The notes: a model not told the origin generated them from the sequence alone. Counted from the stretch's first letter, positions 42,757 through 50,970 are shown. The stretch is 56,137 nucleotides of DNA from Chloroflexota bacterium (GCA_024232355.1 JAAEPW010000306.1:1-56137); one strand, 5' to 3'. Translations and numbers: made by a program.

Positions 42757-43413
42757 TTATTTCCTCATCGCTTGTTGCCAGCATGGTTTTAGGCCATAGA
42801 ATCTATCAGCATAGTCCTCGACCGACTCGCGCCAGCCAAAGTCCTTTTGTACCAGGCAAACATCGACCATCCCGTCTACTGACAGTTCTTCGGCGAATAG
42901 ATACGCAGCCTCGGAGCAGCAGAACCTTGATTGGTAGTGGTGCTGAACCTCCAGTGGCTGCATCTCCCGCGTCGGGAGACAAAACGTGAGTAGCGGCATG
43001 TGCCATTGTACAAATACCCATGAGATTTCGGTTGCTGTGTGGTGAAAGCAACGATGGGGGCGATGATGTAGGCATTGATCGGCTGGGCGTTTGATGGGAC
43101 GTCTATCTATGTTTCGCTTGCCGGGGTTCTCTTTTCTCCAAGCCAAAAGGTCCAGCCCTGCCTGGTTGCACGTAAAGAGCCGACGGGGATAGGGACGAAA
43201 CATTCCTGGGGGAAGGGGTTCGGCCAAGGCTTGTTCAAAATAGAGTTTGTGGGCCTGATAGAACTTTTCCCTAGCTGCCTCTTGTTCTGCCCAAGTCCAA
43301 CGCCTTGTAGGTTTTTGTTTGCCGTAGCTGGGCTTGGTTTTCTTTTCTTTCTGTAGAGGATGTAAGGATTCTGGTAAACCTGGTAGTATCCCCGTTGTTG
43401 CCTGTTTAGTCAT
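42757..43413 (-). CDS. Hypothetical His/Cys-rich protein, 218 aa
   Basis: Basic N-terminus (KEKKTKPSYGKQKPTRRW), a helical centre, then a His/Cys-rich stretch around CLHHRPHRCFHH that may bind metal. AGGA precedes ATG 43413, which is just after a GC-rich hairpin. Ends by nearly touching the PAPS-like gene. No family recognised. Confidence 0.55.
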   Translation of the reverse strand: MTKQATTGILPGLPESLHPLQKEKKTKPSYGKQKPTRRWTWAEQEAAREKFYQAHKLYFEQALAEPLPPGMFRPYPRRLFTCNQAGLDLLAWRKENPGKRNIDRRPIKRPADQCLHHRPHRCFHHTATEISWVFVQWHMPLLTFCLPTREMQPLEVQHHYQSRFCCSEAAYLFAEELSVDGMVDVCLVQKDFGWRESVEDYADRFYGLKPCWQQAMRK

Positions 43414-43433
43414 AATCTATCCTGTGGAGGGTG

Positions 43434-43460
43434 GGGCGGGGGGGCTTGCTGCCCCCGCCC
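43434..43460 (-). promoter_or_regulatory. GC-rich intercistronic hairpin downstream of the SNF2 gene
   Basis: GGGCGGGGG (43434-43442) with CCCCCGCCC (43452-43460), loop of nine. Placed between the helicase stop and the ribosome site of the 43413 gene; no U-run follows on the - strand. Confidence 0.65.
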
Positions 43461-43473
43461 TCACCCCTATCTC

Positions 43474-46400
43474 CTAAAAGAACGAAAGCTGTTGAGCTAC
43501 TTCCTGGCTTGCCCTGGTCGGAACGATTGTTACCTTCTTGAACTGTGGCTCTGGTGCAGGTGCAGCCTTGGGGCGTTCCGGCGCTCTCAGCCGTAGACTG
43601 ACATCTGTCACTACCTTGGTTTGCATGAGCTTGGCAAGTTTGCCTCCAGCGATTCCTTTTGCTTCGGACATGAGAGTCTGAATAAACTCGTTCTTGCCCA
43701 TCTCGAAGGCAGCGATCCCGGCGGCGACGTTGCCGTCCACCTGGTGGGCCGCCCGCAGCTTATTGGCAATGTGGATAAGGGCTTCTTCTTGCTTCGTGTC
43801 TTTGTAGTACAAGAAGTAGATCCGGACGTCCTTGGTTTGCCCCAACCGCCACGACCGGCGCAAGCGCTGGCGCAAGGTGTTAATGTTGTAATGCTGGCCG
43901 AACTCGCATATCGTCGGGAACTCTAGCAGGTCCACGCCCTCCTTGATGAGTGAGCCGTTAGCCAGGAGCACCGGCTCCTGGCCCTTGGAACGGGCCACCT
44001 CGATCTGCTCTCTGATCCAGGGCATCCGTTCCTCGCCCTTGATCTTTTGTGTCAGGATGAAGGCGTGGATGCCTTCCTTCTCCAAGACCTTTTGCACCCG
44101 CCCCATAGCCGGGCGGCGGTTCACCTGCTCGAAGAACACGGCAGTGCCCCGGCCCTCGTTCAAGTTCTCTTTGACGAGATTGAGAAGCGCCTCATCTTTG
44201 GGCAGTACATCGCCATCCTTGAGCCTGATGGTGGGTGCACTAAAACGGTCATCCTCCTTTCCTTTCTCATTCGTGTCGGCCTTGGCACAGTCCAACCAAC
44301 CAAGCATAGCCTGTGTCCAGGCTGCCAGAGGGCCTTTGTTGCCGAGGGAGAACTGGTACTTGACCTCGCTCTCGTGACTCTTGATTCTGTTGTACCCTTT
44401 TCGCAAAGATGGCCTCATCTCCACCGGCACGGCGATCTCTTGGTACGGCGGCAGGTCAACCCCAATGTCGGCCAGGGTGAGAAACACTGTATTGGGCATC
44501 AGCATAGCCACCATCTCGGGCGATGCACCGGGGGCCTCGTCCACTCGCGTGGTCTCAAAGTCCCCGCTGTAGCCGGACGCGCTGCTCCTACGCTTGGTCT
44601 TGGTGACAACCGTGTCGGCATAACCGTGCTGCTGTGCGAACTTGGTGGCATCATCGTGCTTGTACAGCTTGCGGAACTGCGGGTTGAGACGGTACATTAG
44701 GTGGAACAGCGACCGGGCGTATCCGTTGAAGATCGTGCCCGTCATAGCGATAACCTTGGTGGCTCCACTGATTGCATCCTGTGAGGCCATCCCAATCGCA
44801 GTCTGACCGCCCTTCAGATTATGGAGTTCATCAATTATCAAGCTATACTGACCGCCATAATTCTGGCTGAGGTACTCGGCCACCGGGAAGCGCCCGCCTT
44901 TCTTGAAGGGGATGTCCTGATACAGAATCCCCCCACAGTCAGGGCACCGGCGCTTTACGGCGTAGGCCGTCTTGGTGCAAAAGTCGTCGTCCTTGGCCTT
45001 GCCCATTGTCCAGGGGCGACCGGCTGAACCGTCCGGGTTCTCCCGGCGCAGCATCTCGTAGCAGTCAGGGCAGTGGAACACATCCACTATTTTCTCGTGT
45101 TCCTCGTCCTCCGTGCCATCCTCTTCGCCGTGCCGGTTAAAGTGGGGAACGGTCTCTGTCCACTTCACGAGTTGGCGCTTTCTGATAGCGACGTGCTCCC
45201 AGGGACTGCCAAACTTTGCCACCTCGTAGGGGATCACCAGCATCGCCGGGCCGTCGTGGGCCATCGCGTTCTGTGTGTCCGTGATGGGCTTGCGTATCTT
45301 TTTCCCACGGGCCTTGCCGGGTGTCACTCCAAGGGGAGCATTTCGCATACGGGCAAGGCCCTTTTTGGTAGAGCCTGGCCGGTGGGGGACCTGGTGAGGC
45401 TGCTTCACCTCGCGCCCGATCATGAACGCCTTGAACCCCGGTATGTCGCGCAGGATAGTCCCAGCTTCCTCTACCCACTTCGGGGCGACTACCGCCGGGG
45501 CAAGCACGACTACGCGCCAGTTCTGGCCTTTGTCGGTGAGGGAACCTCCTGCGCTCTCAATCGCCATCGTTGCGATGCTATCCAGGGTTTTTCCTACCCC
45601 CATCTCGCCGACGAGGATCGCGGCCTTGTGCCTCTCGAATACCTTGAGAATGGCGGCGGCGACGTGCTTCTGCGCCGTCAGCAGTCCATTCGCCTCTCGG
45701 CCAGGCAGAACACGCGGGCCGTGGACCTCGTTGAACCGGTCCACCCACGGCGCATAGTCCATCTGATAGTGAGGTGGGTAGGATTTGGTGACAGCCTCGA
45801 TCAGCGGGCCGGTTGTCTTTTTCAAGAACGCGGCATACTCTTTCTGCCCTTTGTGACTGTCCAGGCACATAAAGTGCCCATCTTCCAGGCCAAGGGCGCT
45901 GATCTTGTACGCTGGTTTCTCGACGTGGTGGGTAACCGTCTTGTCGCCGTCGGTGACAGAGTACTTGTGTACCCACTTGTAGCTGGAGCCGGTGACCATA
46001 TAGGGCTGACCGTCAATCTCCATTTCCTGGCCGTGGAACATCCCGGCAGCGCCTACCTGGACGATGTGGCCCGCGCCCAGCGGCATCGCCGGGTTGCTGC
46101 GCTGGGGGTCCATCGGGGGCCGGGTTATCATTTCCCACTCGGGAACGTCAAAGATACTGGGCATCTGCGTCAGGTCCTCGACGATCTGCCCTCCCTGGGG
46201 CAGGCTGTTGCGGATCTCGGTCACCTTGGGATAGTTCCGGCTGTAGTAATAGCCTTTCAGGTCGTTGAGGACCATATCAACCCGTCTCACGCCTAGCACG
46301 TCTGCGTCTTCCCAGTCTCGGCCAGTATACTTGGCAACATCTCTCAGAGTATCGTAATAGCCCGCCGCGTTATGGCGCTTCCGACCATAAACGACGAATT

Positions 46401-46947
46401 GCTTGAACTTGGAGAACTCGGGTTCGGGGTACTTGCGTACTTGGGTGTCTGACATCCACTCGTGCCATTTCTCCCAGAATAGCTCGTTGTTCAAGATGGC
46501 TTGGGGCAGCACAGCGATACCAATGCCCTGGGCGCGCAACCACCCGATGTTTTGTTCCACGTGCTCGATCTCCAAACGGAGGTTCGCGCCCATGTCATAC
46601 GGAGGATTGTTGAAAAAGATGTCAAAGTAGCCCTCGACCTCCAAGCTCTCCTGGGGGCCGTGGGTGGCTTGGTCCAGGATCAGGGCCGCGCCCTCGTAGC
46701 CTTTGCGCTCGATCTCGTTGCCCCAGGGAATGCACTCCCACTGTTCAGCCAGGTAGGCGACGGCCTTGCCGTGGGCGCAGGAACCGTCAAAGATGATGGG
46801 CGTGTCATAGGGAGAGGTAAAGTTGCTGGCATCTATCCTGACATCCTGGGCGATCAGGGCCAGTTCTTCGAGCCGGGTCTCGTGCCGCTGGCCCTTGGCC
46901 GCCGAGCCGATTCTTACCTCTGATACTCCTGTCCGTACTGTTTTCAT
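43474..46947 (-). CDS. Methyltransferase-SNF2 helicase fusion, 1157 aa
   Basis: The N-terminal half carries IFDGSCAHGKAVAYLAEQ (AdoMet-like) and FFNNPPYDM (NPPY, 114-117), an adenine-methyltransferase core. A connecting region of about 200 residues leads to a helicase. It has Walker A GEMGVGKT (447-454), two zinc-ribbon pairs (CPDCYEML and CPDCGG) inside, LIIDELHNLKGG (motif II, DELH), VIAMTGT (III), and NTLRQRLRRSWRLGQT (VI). Phage and plasmid anti-restriction proteins such as DarB, and DISARM-type defence genes, combine the same domains. No partner defence gene is next to it. It starts within the 46944 gene's stop (ATGA). Confidence 0.85.
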   Translation of the reverse strand: MKTVRTGVSEVRIGSAAKGQRHETRLEELALIAQDVRIDASNFTSPYDTPIIFDGSCAHGKAVAYLAEQWECIPWGNEIERKGYEGAALILDQATHGPQESLEVEGYFDIFFNNPPYDMGANLRLEIEHVEQNIGWLRAQGIGIAVLPQAILNNELFWEKWHEWMSDTQVRKYPEPEFSKFKQFVVYGRKRHNAAGYYDTLRDVAKYTGRDWEDADVLGVRRVDMVLNDLKGYYYSRNYPKVTEIRNSLPQGGQIVEDLTQMPSIFDVPEWEMITRPPMDPQRSNPAMPLGAGHIVQVGAAGMFHGQEMEIDGQPYMVTGSSYKWVHKYSVTDGDKTVTHHVEKPAYKISALGLEDGHFMCLDSHKGQKEYAAFLKKTTGPLIEAVTKSYPPHYQMDYAPWVDRFNEVHGPRVLPGREANGLLTAQKHVAAAILKVFERHKAAILVGEMGVGKTLDSIATMAIESAGGSLTDKGQNWRVVVLAPAVVAPKWVEEAGTILRDIPGFKAFMIGREVKQPHQVPHRPGSTKKGLARMRNAPLGVTPGKARGKKIRKPITDTQNAMAHDGPAMLVIPYEVAKFGSPWEHVAIRKRQLVKWTETVPHFNRHGEEDGTEDEEHEKIVDVFHCPDCYEMLRRENPDGSAGRPWTMGKAKDDDFCTKTAYAVKRRCPDCGGILYQDIPFKKGGRFPVAEYLSQNYGGQYSLIIDELHNLKGGQTAIGMASQDAISGATKVIAMTGTIFNGYARSLFHLMYRLNPQFRKLYKHDDATKFAQQHGYADTVVTKTKRRSSASGYSGDFETTRVDEAPGASPEMVAMLMPNTVFLTLADIGVDLPPYQEIAVPVEMRPSLRKGYNRIKSHESEVKYQFSLGNKGPLAAWTQAMLGWLDCAKADTNEKGKEDDRFSAPTIRLKDGDVLPKDEALLNLVKENLNEGRGTAVFFEQVNRRPAMGRVQKVLEKEGIHAFILTQKIKGEERMPWIREQIEVARSKGQEPVLLANGSLIKEGVDLLEFPTICEFGQHYNINTLRQRLRRSWRLGQTKDVRIYFLYYKDTKQEEALIHIANKLRAAHQVDGNVAAGIAAFEMGKNEFIQTLMSEAKGIAGGKLAKLMQTKVVTDVSLRLRAPERPKAAPAPEPQFKKVTIVPTRASQEVAQQLSFF

Positions 46948-47747
46948 TGTTGATTCTCCAGTATCAAGATAATGCCCAGTTCGTTTTGAGCGTGCTTGAT
47001 TGCGCTGGTCAGATTGTGGGCGACGTAGGGAACTTGCTCACTCGGTTTGTTCGGTTCTTCTTTTGTAACCGTGGCTCGCTCACCGTTGTGGAAGATGGTC
47101 CACTTGTTGCGGTCGAGCTTTCGCAGTTCCCACGTACCCCCGGCATAGCCTGTATCGGTCTTGCTCACCACACAGGTCAGGTCAAGATGCCCCCTCACCA
47201 GGTCCAGCCACTTGGTGGTATCGGTGTAGACCGTCGCGGCGATGACGTTGTCACCTCGGCGAAGTGTGATCAACCGGCTGTGCTTGCTGTACTTCACGTC
47301 CTGCGCTTTCTGCCATAGCCATTGCGTCCACTCGGACGAGATGGGTACGTCGATGGCGAGCCGTAGCCGCTCGAAGAAATTCGGCGGCGGCTGCGAGATG
47401 TCGTGATCAGGCGGCAGTAGGAGATGAAAAGCGCCTTTCTGTTTGGCGAGGCTGGTAAACTGCTCGTGCAGGATGACGGCCTTGGTGGTGATCCCGTACC
47501 TCTTGCGCTCCGGGGCCTTGAACGTGAACACACGGTAGTGGCCGCCTCGGGCCAGGTGGATGTTCTTGCCGTCCAGGTTGATGCCGCTGTCTTTCTTGCG
47601 GTATTGCAGCATCAGCATCGCGCTGGTGATCGCCCGGACGTGGCCCAGGATGCCGCCCATCTCCAGGTAGACGGTCTCGTCGCCCATCTCAAGATGGCCG
47701 GTGACTATCGCGGTCGTATCGTATTCTTCGTAGTGTAGGGTTTTCAC
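46944..47747 (-). CDS. Hypothetical protein, GTG start, 267 aa
   Basis: Start chosen at GTG 47747, with GGAGG eight bases upstream; a longer frame to 47918 would run through a terminator. Beginning VKTLHYEEYDTTAIVTGH, the protein is mixed alpha/beta with Thr/Trp-rich parts and no clear motif. It is the first gene of the early operon and overlaps the helicase fusion by four bases. Function unknown. Confidence 0.6.
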   Translation of the reverse strand: MKTLHYEEYDTTAIVTGHLEMGDETVYLEMGGILGHVRAITSAMLMLQYRKKDSGINLDGKNIHLARGGHYRVFTFKAPERKRYGITTKAVILHEQFTSLAKQKGAFHLLLPPDHDISQPPPNFFERLRLAIDVPISSEWTQWLWQKAQDVKYSKHSRLITLRRGDNVIAATVYTDTTKWLDLVRGHLDLTCVVSKTDTGYAGGTWELRKLDRNKWTIFHNGERATVTKEEPNKPSEQVPYVAHNLTSAIKHAQNELGIILILENQQ

Positions 47748-47770
47748 TGTTTGCGCCTCCGTATGAGGGT

Positions 47771-47798
47771 ATGCTACCAAAATTGACGCGTTCTGTCT
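47771..47798 (-). promoter_or_regulatory. Candidate early-operon promoter
   Basis: On the - strand AGACAG (47793-47798) and TAGCAT (47771-47776) are separated by 16 bases, the same pattern as before the lysis cassette at 23891-23918. It is about 24 bases upstream of GTG 47747 and downstream of the terminator at 47828-47869. Confidence 0.45.
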
Positions 47799-47806
47799 GA
47801 CGGCAA

Positions 47807-47823
47807 ATTGGCGTAGCCAGTCA
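47807..47823. repeat. TTGGC...GCCAGTCA hairpin, copy 3
   Basis: TGGC (47809-47812), GTA, GCCA (47816-47819), then GTCA. The 17 bases are identical to copy 1. Just upstream of the early promoter. Confidence 0.55.
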
Positions 47824-47827
47824 GCAC

Positions 47828-47869
47828 AAAAAAAGAGGGCGGGAGGCGGGACTTGCCCACCTCTCGCCC
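47828..47869 (-). terminator. Intrinsic terminator ahead of the early operon
   Basis: Stem of about 13 pairs (47837-47850 with 47856-47869, one mismatch), loop of five, followed on the - strand by TCTTTTTTT. It insulates the early operon from the cargo genes to the right. Confidence 0.8.
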
Positions 47870-47899
47870 ATACCCCACCGGACAGGTGGTTAGCTGATG

Positions 47900-47917
47900 T
47901 TGGCCGAAGGCCAGTCA
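47900..47917. repeat. TTGGC...GCCAGTCA hairpin, copy 4
   Basis: TTGGCC (47900-47905), GAA, GGCCAGTCA (47909-47917). It lies in the 261-base gap between 47747 and 48009, which holds two terminators, the early promoter and two hairpins but no gene. Confidence 0.5.
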
Positions 47918-47960
47918 ATACTGATAACTTACGGAGGGAAAGGGAAGGGGATCAAAACGC

Positions 47961-47990
47961 AAAAGCGCCCAGGGCATTGTCGCCCTGGGC
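47961..47990 (-). terminator. Intrinsic terminator after the 48009 gene
   Basis: Stem GCCCAGGGC (47967-47975) and GCCCTGGGC (47982-47990), followed on the - strand by GCTTTTGCGTTTTGA. Ends the thermonuclease transcript. Confidence 0.8.
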
Positions 47991-48008
47991 ACATCTCTGC
48001 AAGGTCTG

Positions 48009-48260
48009 TTAGTTTTTACTGAACCATACTGCCGGTCTATCATCTCCGACGTGCTGGCTGGCGCTCAAGATTTGCTCGCCAACCCAGTCCGGGGCTGCTG
48101 CGATGATGGCCCGCAACCGTCGTTTGTACGCTGCCATCAGCAACCCGGCCAACGCCCGCTCGAAAGGGCCGCTTGGCTCAATCGTGCCGATGGACTCAAT
48201 TGCGCGAACGAGGGCTTTGCCTTGTTGTATGATACGTTCGGTTGTGGTAGGGTCGGTCAT
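48009..48260 (-). CDS. Hypothetical protein, 83 aa
   Basis: Its ATG overlaps the thermonuclease stop (TAATG), so the two are co-translated. Helical (IIQQGKALVRAIESIG; GLLMAAYKRRLRAI) with a terminal beta end. It could be an immunity-type or accessory protein to the nuclease, given the coupling; no motif supports this directly. Confidence 0.55.
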   Translation of the reverse strand: MTDPTTTERIIQQGKALVRAIESIGTIEPSGPFERALAGLLMAAYKRRLRAIIAAAPDWVGEQILSASQHVGDDRPAVWFSKN

Positions 48261-49414
48261 TAGTAACAGTAGGTAGACACTTCAACGCCGTTTGCATCAT
48301 ATAGGTATCCACAGTCCCCACTATTATTCCATAATGCTTGACCACTGCCAAAACTGAATCCGCATGACTCCGGGTGATTCTCATTAGTGTAAACCCGACA
48401 TTCCTGCCCAGGTTGTAACTCAAAACCAGGGAATCCAAAATCCTGACCAGGGTTGCCCGCGTTCAGCCGCCAGCCAGCTAAATTGACGGGAGAGCCGCCG
48501 ACATTCCTAATTACGGCATATTCATCACTCTCCACCCGTGCCACCTGGCCGTCATAATAGATATAGTTGATTCTAACATCACCTGGGGTTACTGGCGGTT
48601 GTGTTGGTTGTGGTACTGCTGTGGGTTGTGATGTTTGTGTTGCCGTTGGCCTTGGTGTGTTAGTCGGTATGGGGGTCTCTGTGGGCGTGGGCGTTGCCGT
48701 CGGCGGTTGCCATAACCCTGCCTCAGCTTCCATTGCTTCCTCTTGCATTTCAAGAAATAGGTCTTGATAGCGCACATCGGGCGGATAGGTTGACACTTGA
48801 GCATAACCCAGGCGCACAAGTTCGGCGTTCACAAACAGCCCATCGGCCAGATAGACGTAACACAACAAGCGCCCGTATTGGTCGATCTCTGACACATCTT
48901 TCTCCAAGTAGACGGTTTGCCCTTCGATAAGTTGTTTATTCGCTTCGCTTGCTTCTGGCCCCATCCAACCTATCGGCTCAGTAGGGTGTACAGTTTCGGG
49001 AGTATCAATACCAATGTAGCGCACGGTGTACACCTCGCCGCCAATGTCCACCTTGATTGTATCACCGTCAACCACTTCGACAACTTGCGCCTCTGTGCGC
49101 TCAAATTCTGGCGTTGGTGTGCTGGTTGGTATCGGTGTGTTAGTTGGGCTTGGGGTAGGTGTATGGGTCGGCGTTGGGGTAACGGTCGGCGTCGGCGTGG
49201 ATGTCGGTGTGTACGTTGGTGGTAGAGTGTTGGTAACGGTAGGTGTATAGGTGGGAAGGATACCAACTACATGCATAGTCACGTTAGCAACAAGGTAAGA
49301 AAAACCACAGACGGGGCATAAGATCACAGACAGGATAGTAATTATGATAATGGTAAGAGTGCGACGTGTACGCCACTGTTCACGAAACCAATGAAAAAAC
49401 TTGCGTGCGTTCAT
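48260..49414 (-). CDS. Secreted thermonuclease (SNase) with lamin-tail-like C-terminal domain
   Basis: Start chosen at ATG 49414 (GGGGGAAAG before it). A signal/membrane anchor at about 20-40 is followed by a Pro/Thr repeat linker. The SNase domain (about 107-240) has VVDGDTIKVD, VRYIGIDTPE and DQYGRLLCYVYL, the active-site motifs. After a second Pro/Thr linker comes a 100-residue lamin-tail-like domain (about 285-384) with CRVYTNENHPESCGF and ALWNNSGDC. It is expected to sit outside the membrane and cut DNA. The linkers are typical of Chloroflexota. Likely a lysogenic conversion gene. Confidence 0.85.
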   Translation of the reverse strand: MNARKFFHWFREQWRTRRTLTIIIITILSVILCPVCGFSYLVANVTMHVVGILPTYTPTVTNTLPPTYTPTSTPTPTVTPTPTHTPTPSPTNTPIPTSTPTPEFERTEAQVVEVVDGDTIKVDIGGEVYTVRYIGIDTPETVHPTEPIGWMGPEASEANKQLIEGQTVYLEKDVSEIDQYGRLLCYVYLADGLFVNAELVRLGYAQVSTYPPDVRYQDLFLEMQEEAMEAEAGLWQPPTATPTPTETPIPTNTPRPTATQTSQPTAVPQPTQPPVTPGDVRINYIYYDGQVARVESDEYAVIRNVGGSPVNLAGWRLNAGNPGQDFGFPGFELQPGQECRVYTNENHPESCGFSFGSGQALWNNSGDCGYLYDANGVEVSTYCY

Positions 49415-49458
49415 CTTTCCCCCTGCACTTACTATTGCCTGTGGGCACACAATTGATT

Positions 49459-49487
49459 AGTATATCCCCAATCCCCACAGAAGTCAA
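49459..49487 (-). promoter_or_regulatory. Promoter of the thermonuclease gene
   Basis: TTGACT (49482-49487) and TATACT (49459-49464) with a 17-base spacer on the - strand. The -35 joins the U-run of the upstream terminator. Transcription would start near 49452, before ATG 49414. The sequence is nearly repeated at 51666-51694. Confidence 0.8.
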
Positions 49488-49489
49488 AA

Positions 49490-49524
49490 CGCGAAACCGC
49501 CCCAACCGTGTCAGGTCGGGGCGG
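49490..49524 (-). terminator. Intrinsic terminator of the 49535 gene, fused to the next promoter
   Basis: Stem CCGCCCCAACC (49497-49507) with GGTCGGGGCGG (49514-49524), then TTTCGCGTTTTGA on the - strand, where the last bases become the -35 of the next promoter. Confidence 0.8.
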
Positions 49525-49534
49525 TCGGTAGCGG

Positions 49535-50926
49535 TTATGGGTAACAGTAGGTATCAGCCGTCGCGCCTGTACTGTCCCGCAGGTCTGCACAATCCCCGCC
49601 GTTATTCCAGATAGCCGAACCACTGCCATAGTTGAAACCGCACCATTCCGGGTGATTTTCGTTCGTGTAAACTCTGCAAACTTGCCCCGGCGTCATAATG
49701 TGACTTGGGAATGTAAAGACGTGGTTAGCGTTATCGCGCAACGTCCAGCCGCTCAATTGAATAGATTGGGTATCATCGTTGCGAATTTCTACATACTCGT
49801 CAGGCTCACTACCACCAGCCCCATCATAAAATATGTCTATGACGTTAATGTTTCCCGTCGTCCCTGGTGGGGGTGTGTTCGTGGGTGTTGGCGTGGGCGT
49901 TGGCGTGCTTGTGGGTGTTGATGTCCCGGTTGGTGTAGCGGTCGGTGTGGGGGTGTTGGTAGGGGTGTTCTCCGGTGTGTTCGTGTTCGTGGGCGTCGGT
50001 GTTGGCGTGGGTGTCGGCGTTGGTATAACCTTTATTACCATTGGAAGGAATACGACATAGCACGCCTCAATCTCGTAGGTCTGTCCGTCGGTTGTAATGA
50101 CAATCGTGCATCTTTGGTCAGTGCGCAACACTTTTGCACCAGCCGCTTGCAGTCTGTCTAGCGTCTCTTGTGCGGGATGTCCGTAAGGGTTATTTGCACC
50201 AACAGAAATGACGGCCAGTTCAGCCCCTACCGCCTCAAGGAATGGAGAACTAGAACTATACCGGCTCCCGTGATGGGCTACCTTGAGTATATCCGCTTCC
50301 GTCCACAATCTCAACGTGCCTGTGTCTAGGATGGTTTGCTCTGTGGTCTCGCCAATGTCACCCGTAAAGAGAAAACGCATATCACCGTAGACGACAAGCA
50401 TCGTTACAGAATCCTCGTTTTGATCGCCAGTCGGCGGCGATTGAGGATTCAGCACAGAGGTTGTGATAGCTCCCCAAGCGTAGATTTGCCCCGCTTGTGC
50501 GGGCGTTGGTGTAAGTCCCCGTGCCTGGGTTTCTGTAATAAACTCCTGATAAGTCAGGCTTGTGTGATGCTGTCCATTGTAGATCACTGACTCTACAGGA
50601 ATAGTTGAACGCAACACGTCAATCAATCCCCCAACGTGGTCAGCATCGCCATGAGTCAAGACCATTACTTCAATATCGTCTATACCTTCATTCTGAAGAT
50701 AGGCCACGACGGTAGGGCCAGCCCCGCGCGGGCCGCCGTCAATCAAGATGTCAGTATCATTGGAAGTGTGCAACAAGATACTGTCCCCTTGGCCCACGTC
50801 AATATAAGAAACTTGGAGAAAATCTTGTAATTTACCGTAGGCCAGGGAGTTGAAGATTAACACAAGCAGAAGTGAAACTATTCCAACGAAGATTGAAACC
50901 TTCCTCGAAGTGCCTGAGCGTTGCAT
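49535..50926 (-). CDS. Secreted ComEC-like metallo-beta-lactamase-fold protein with lamin-tail-like domain
   Basis: 463 residues. A signal/anchor at about 10-30, then YIDVGQGDSILL and LTHGDADHVGG (His92, Asp94, Asp96, His97), LFTGDIGE and VAHHGSRYS. This is the ComEC/Rec2 C-terminal metallo-beta-lactamase type. A long Pro/Thr linker (about 300-355) leads to a lamin-tail-like domain (about 365-463) with CRVYTNENHPEWCGF and IWNNGGDC, closely similar to the thermonuclease one. The MBL domain of ComEC degrades one DNA strand in competence, so a nuclease role outside the cell is likely. Confidence 0.85.
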   Translation of the reverse strand: MQRSGTSRKVSIFVGIVSLLLVLIFNSLAYGKLQDFLQVSYIDVGQGDSILLHTSNDTDILIDGGPRGAGPTVVAYLQNEGIDDIEVMVLTHGDADHVGGLIDVLRSTIPVESVIYNGQHHTSLTYQEFITETQARGLTPTPAQAGQIYAWGAITTSVLNPQSPPTGDQNEDSVTMLVVYGDMRFLFTGDIGETTEQTILDTGTLRLWTEADILKVAHHGSRYSSSSPFLEAVGAELAVISVGANNPYGHPAQETLDRLQAAGAKVLRTDQRCTIVITTDGQTYEIEACYVVFLPMVIKVIPTPTPTPTPTPTNTNTPENTPTNTPTPTATPTGTSTPTSTPTPTPTPTNTPPPGTTGNINVIDIFYDGAGGSEPDEYVEIRNDDTQSIQLSGWTLRDNANHVFTFPSHIMTPGQVCRVYTNENHPEWCGFNYGSGSAIWNNGGDCADLRDSTGATADTYCYP

Positions 50927-50970
50927 GGTTCCCTCCTTTTTCCTTTTGTGGCGTTGACAACCACTCTATA

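Noticed and set aside
45073..46296. Open frame of 407 codons on the + strand
   Set aside because: Antisense to the methyltransferase-helicase fusion, whose motifs are clear in the other direction.
47748..47918. N-terminal extension of the 46944 gene to 47918
   Set aside because: The extension runs through a clear intrinsic terminator and the promoter; GTG 47747 has a strong ribosome site.
49100..50030. Tandem repeats resembling a CRISPR or microsatellite array (GGTGTGGGCGTT-type units)
   Set aside because: They are the coding sequence of Pro/Thr repeat linkers in the two secreted proteins; there are no regular spacers and the units vary by codon.
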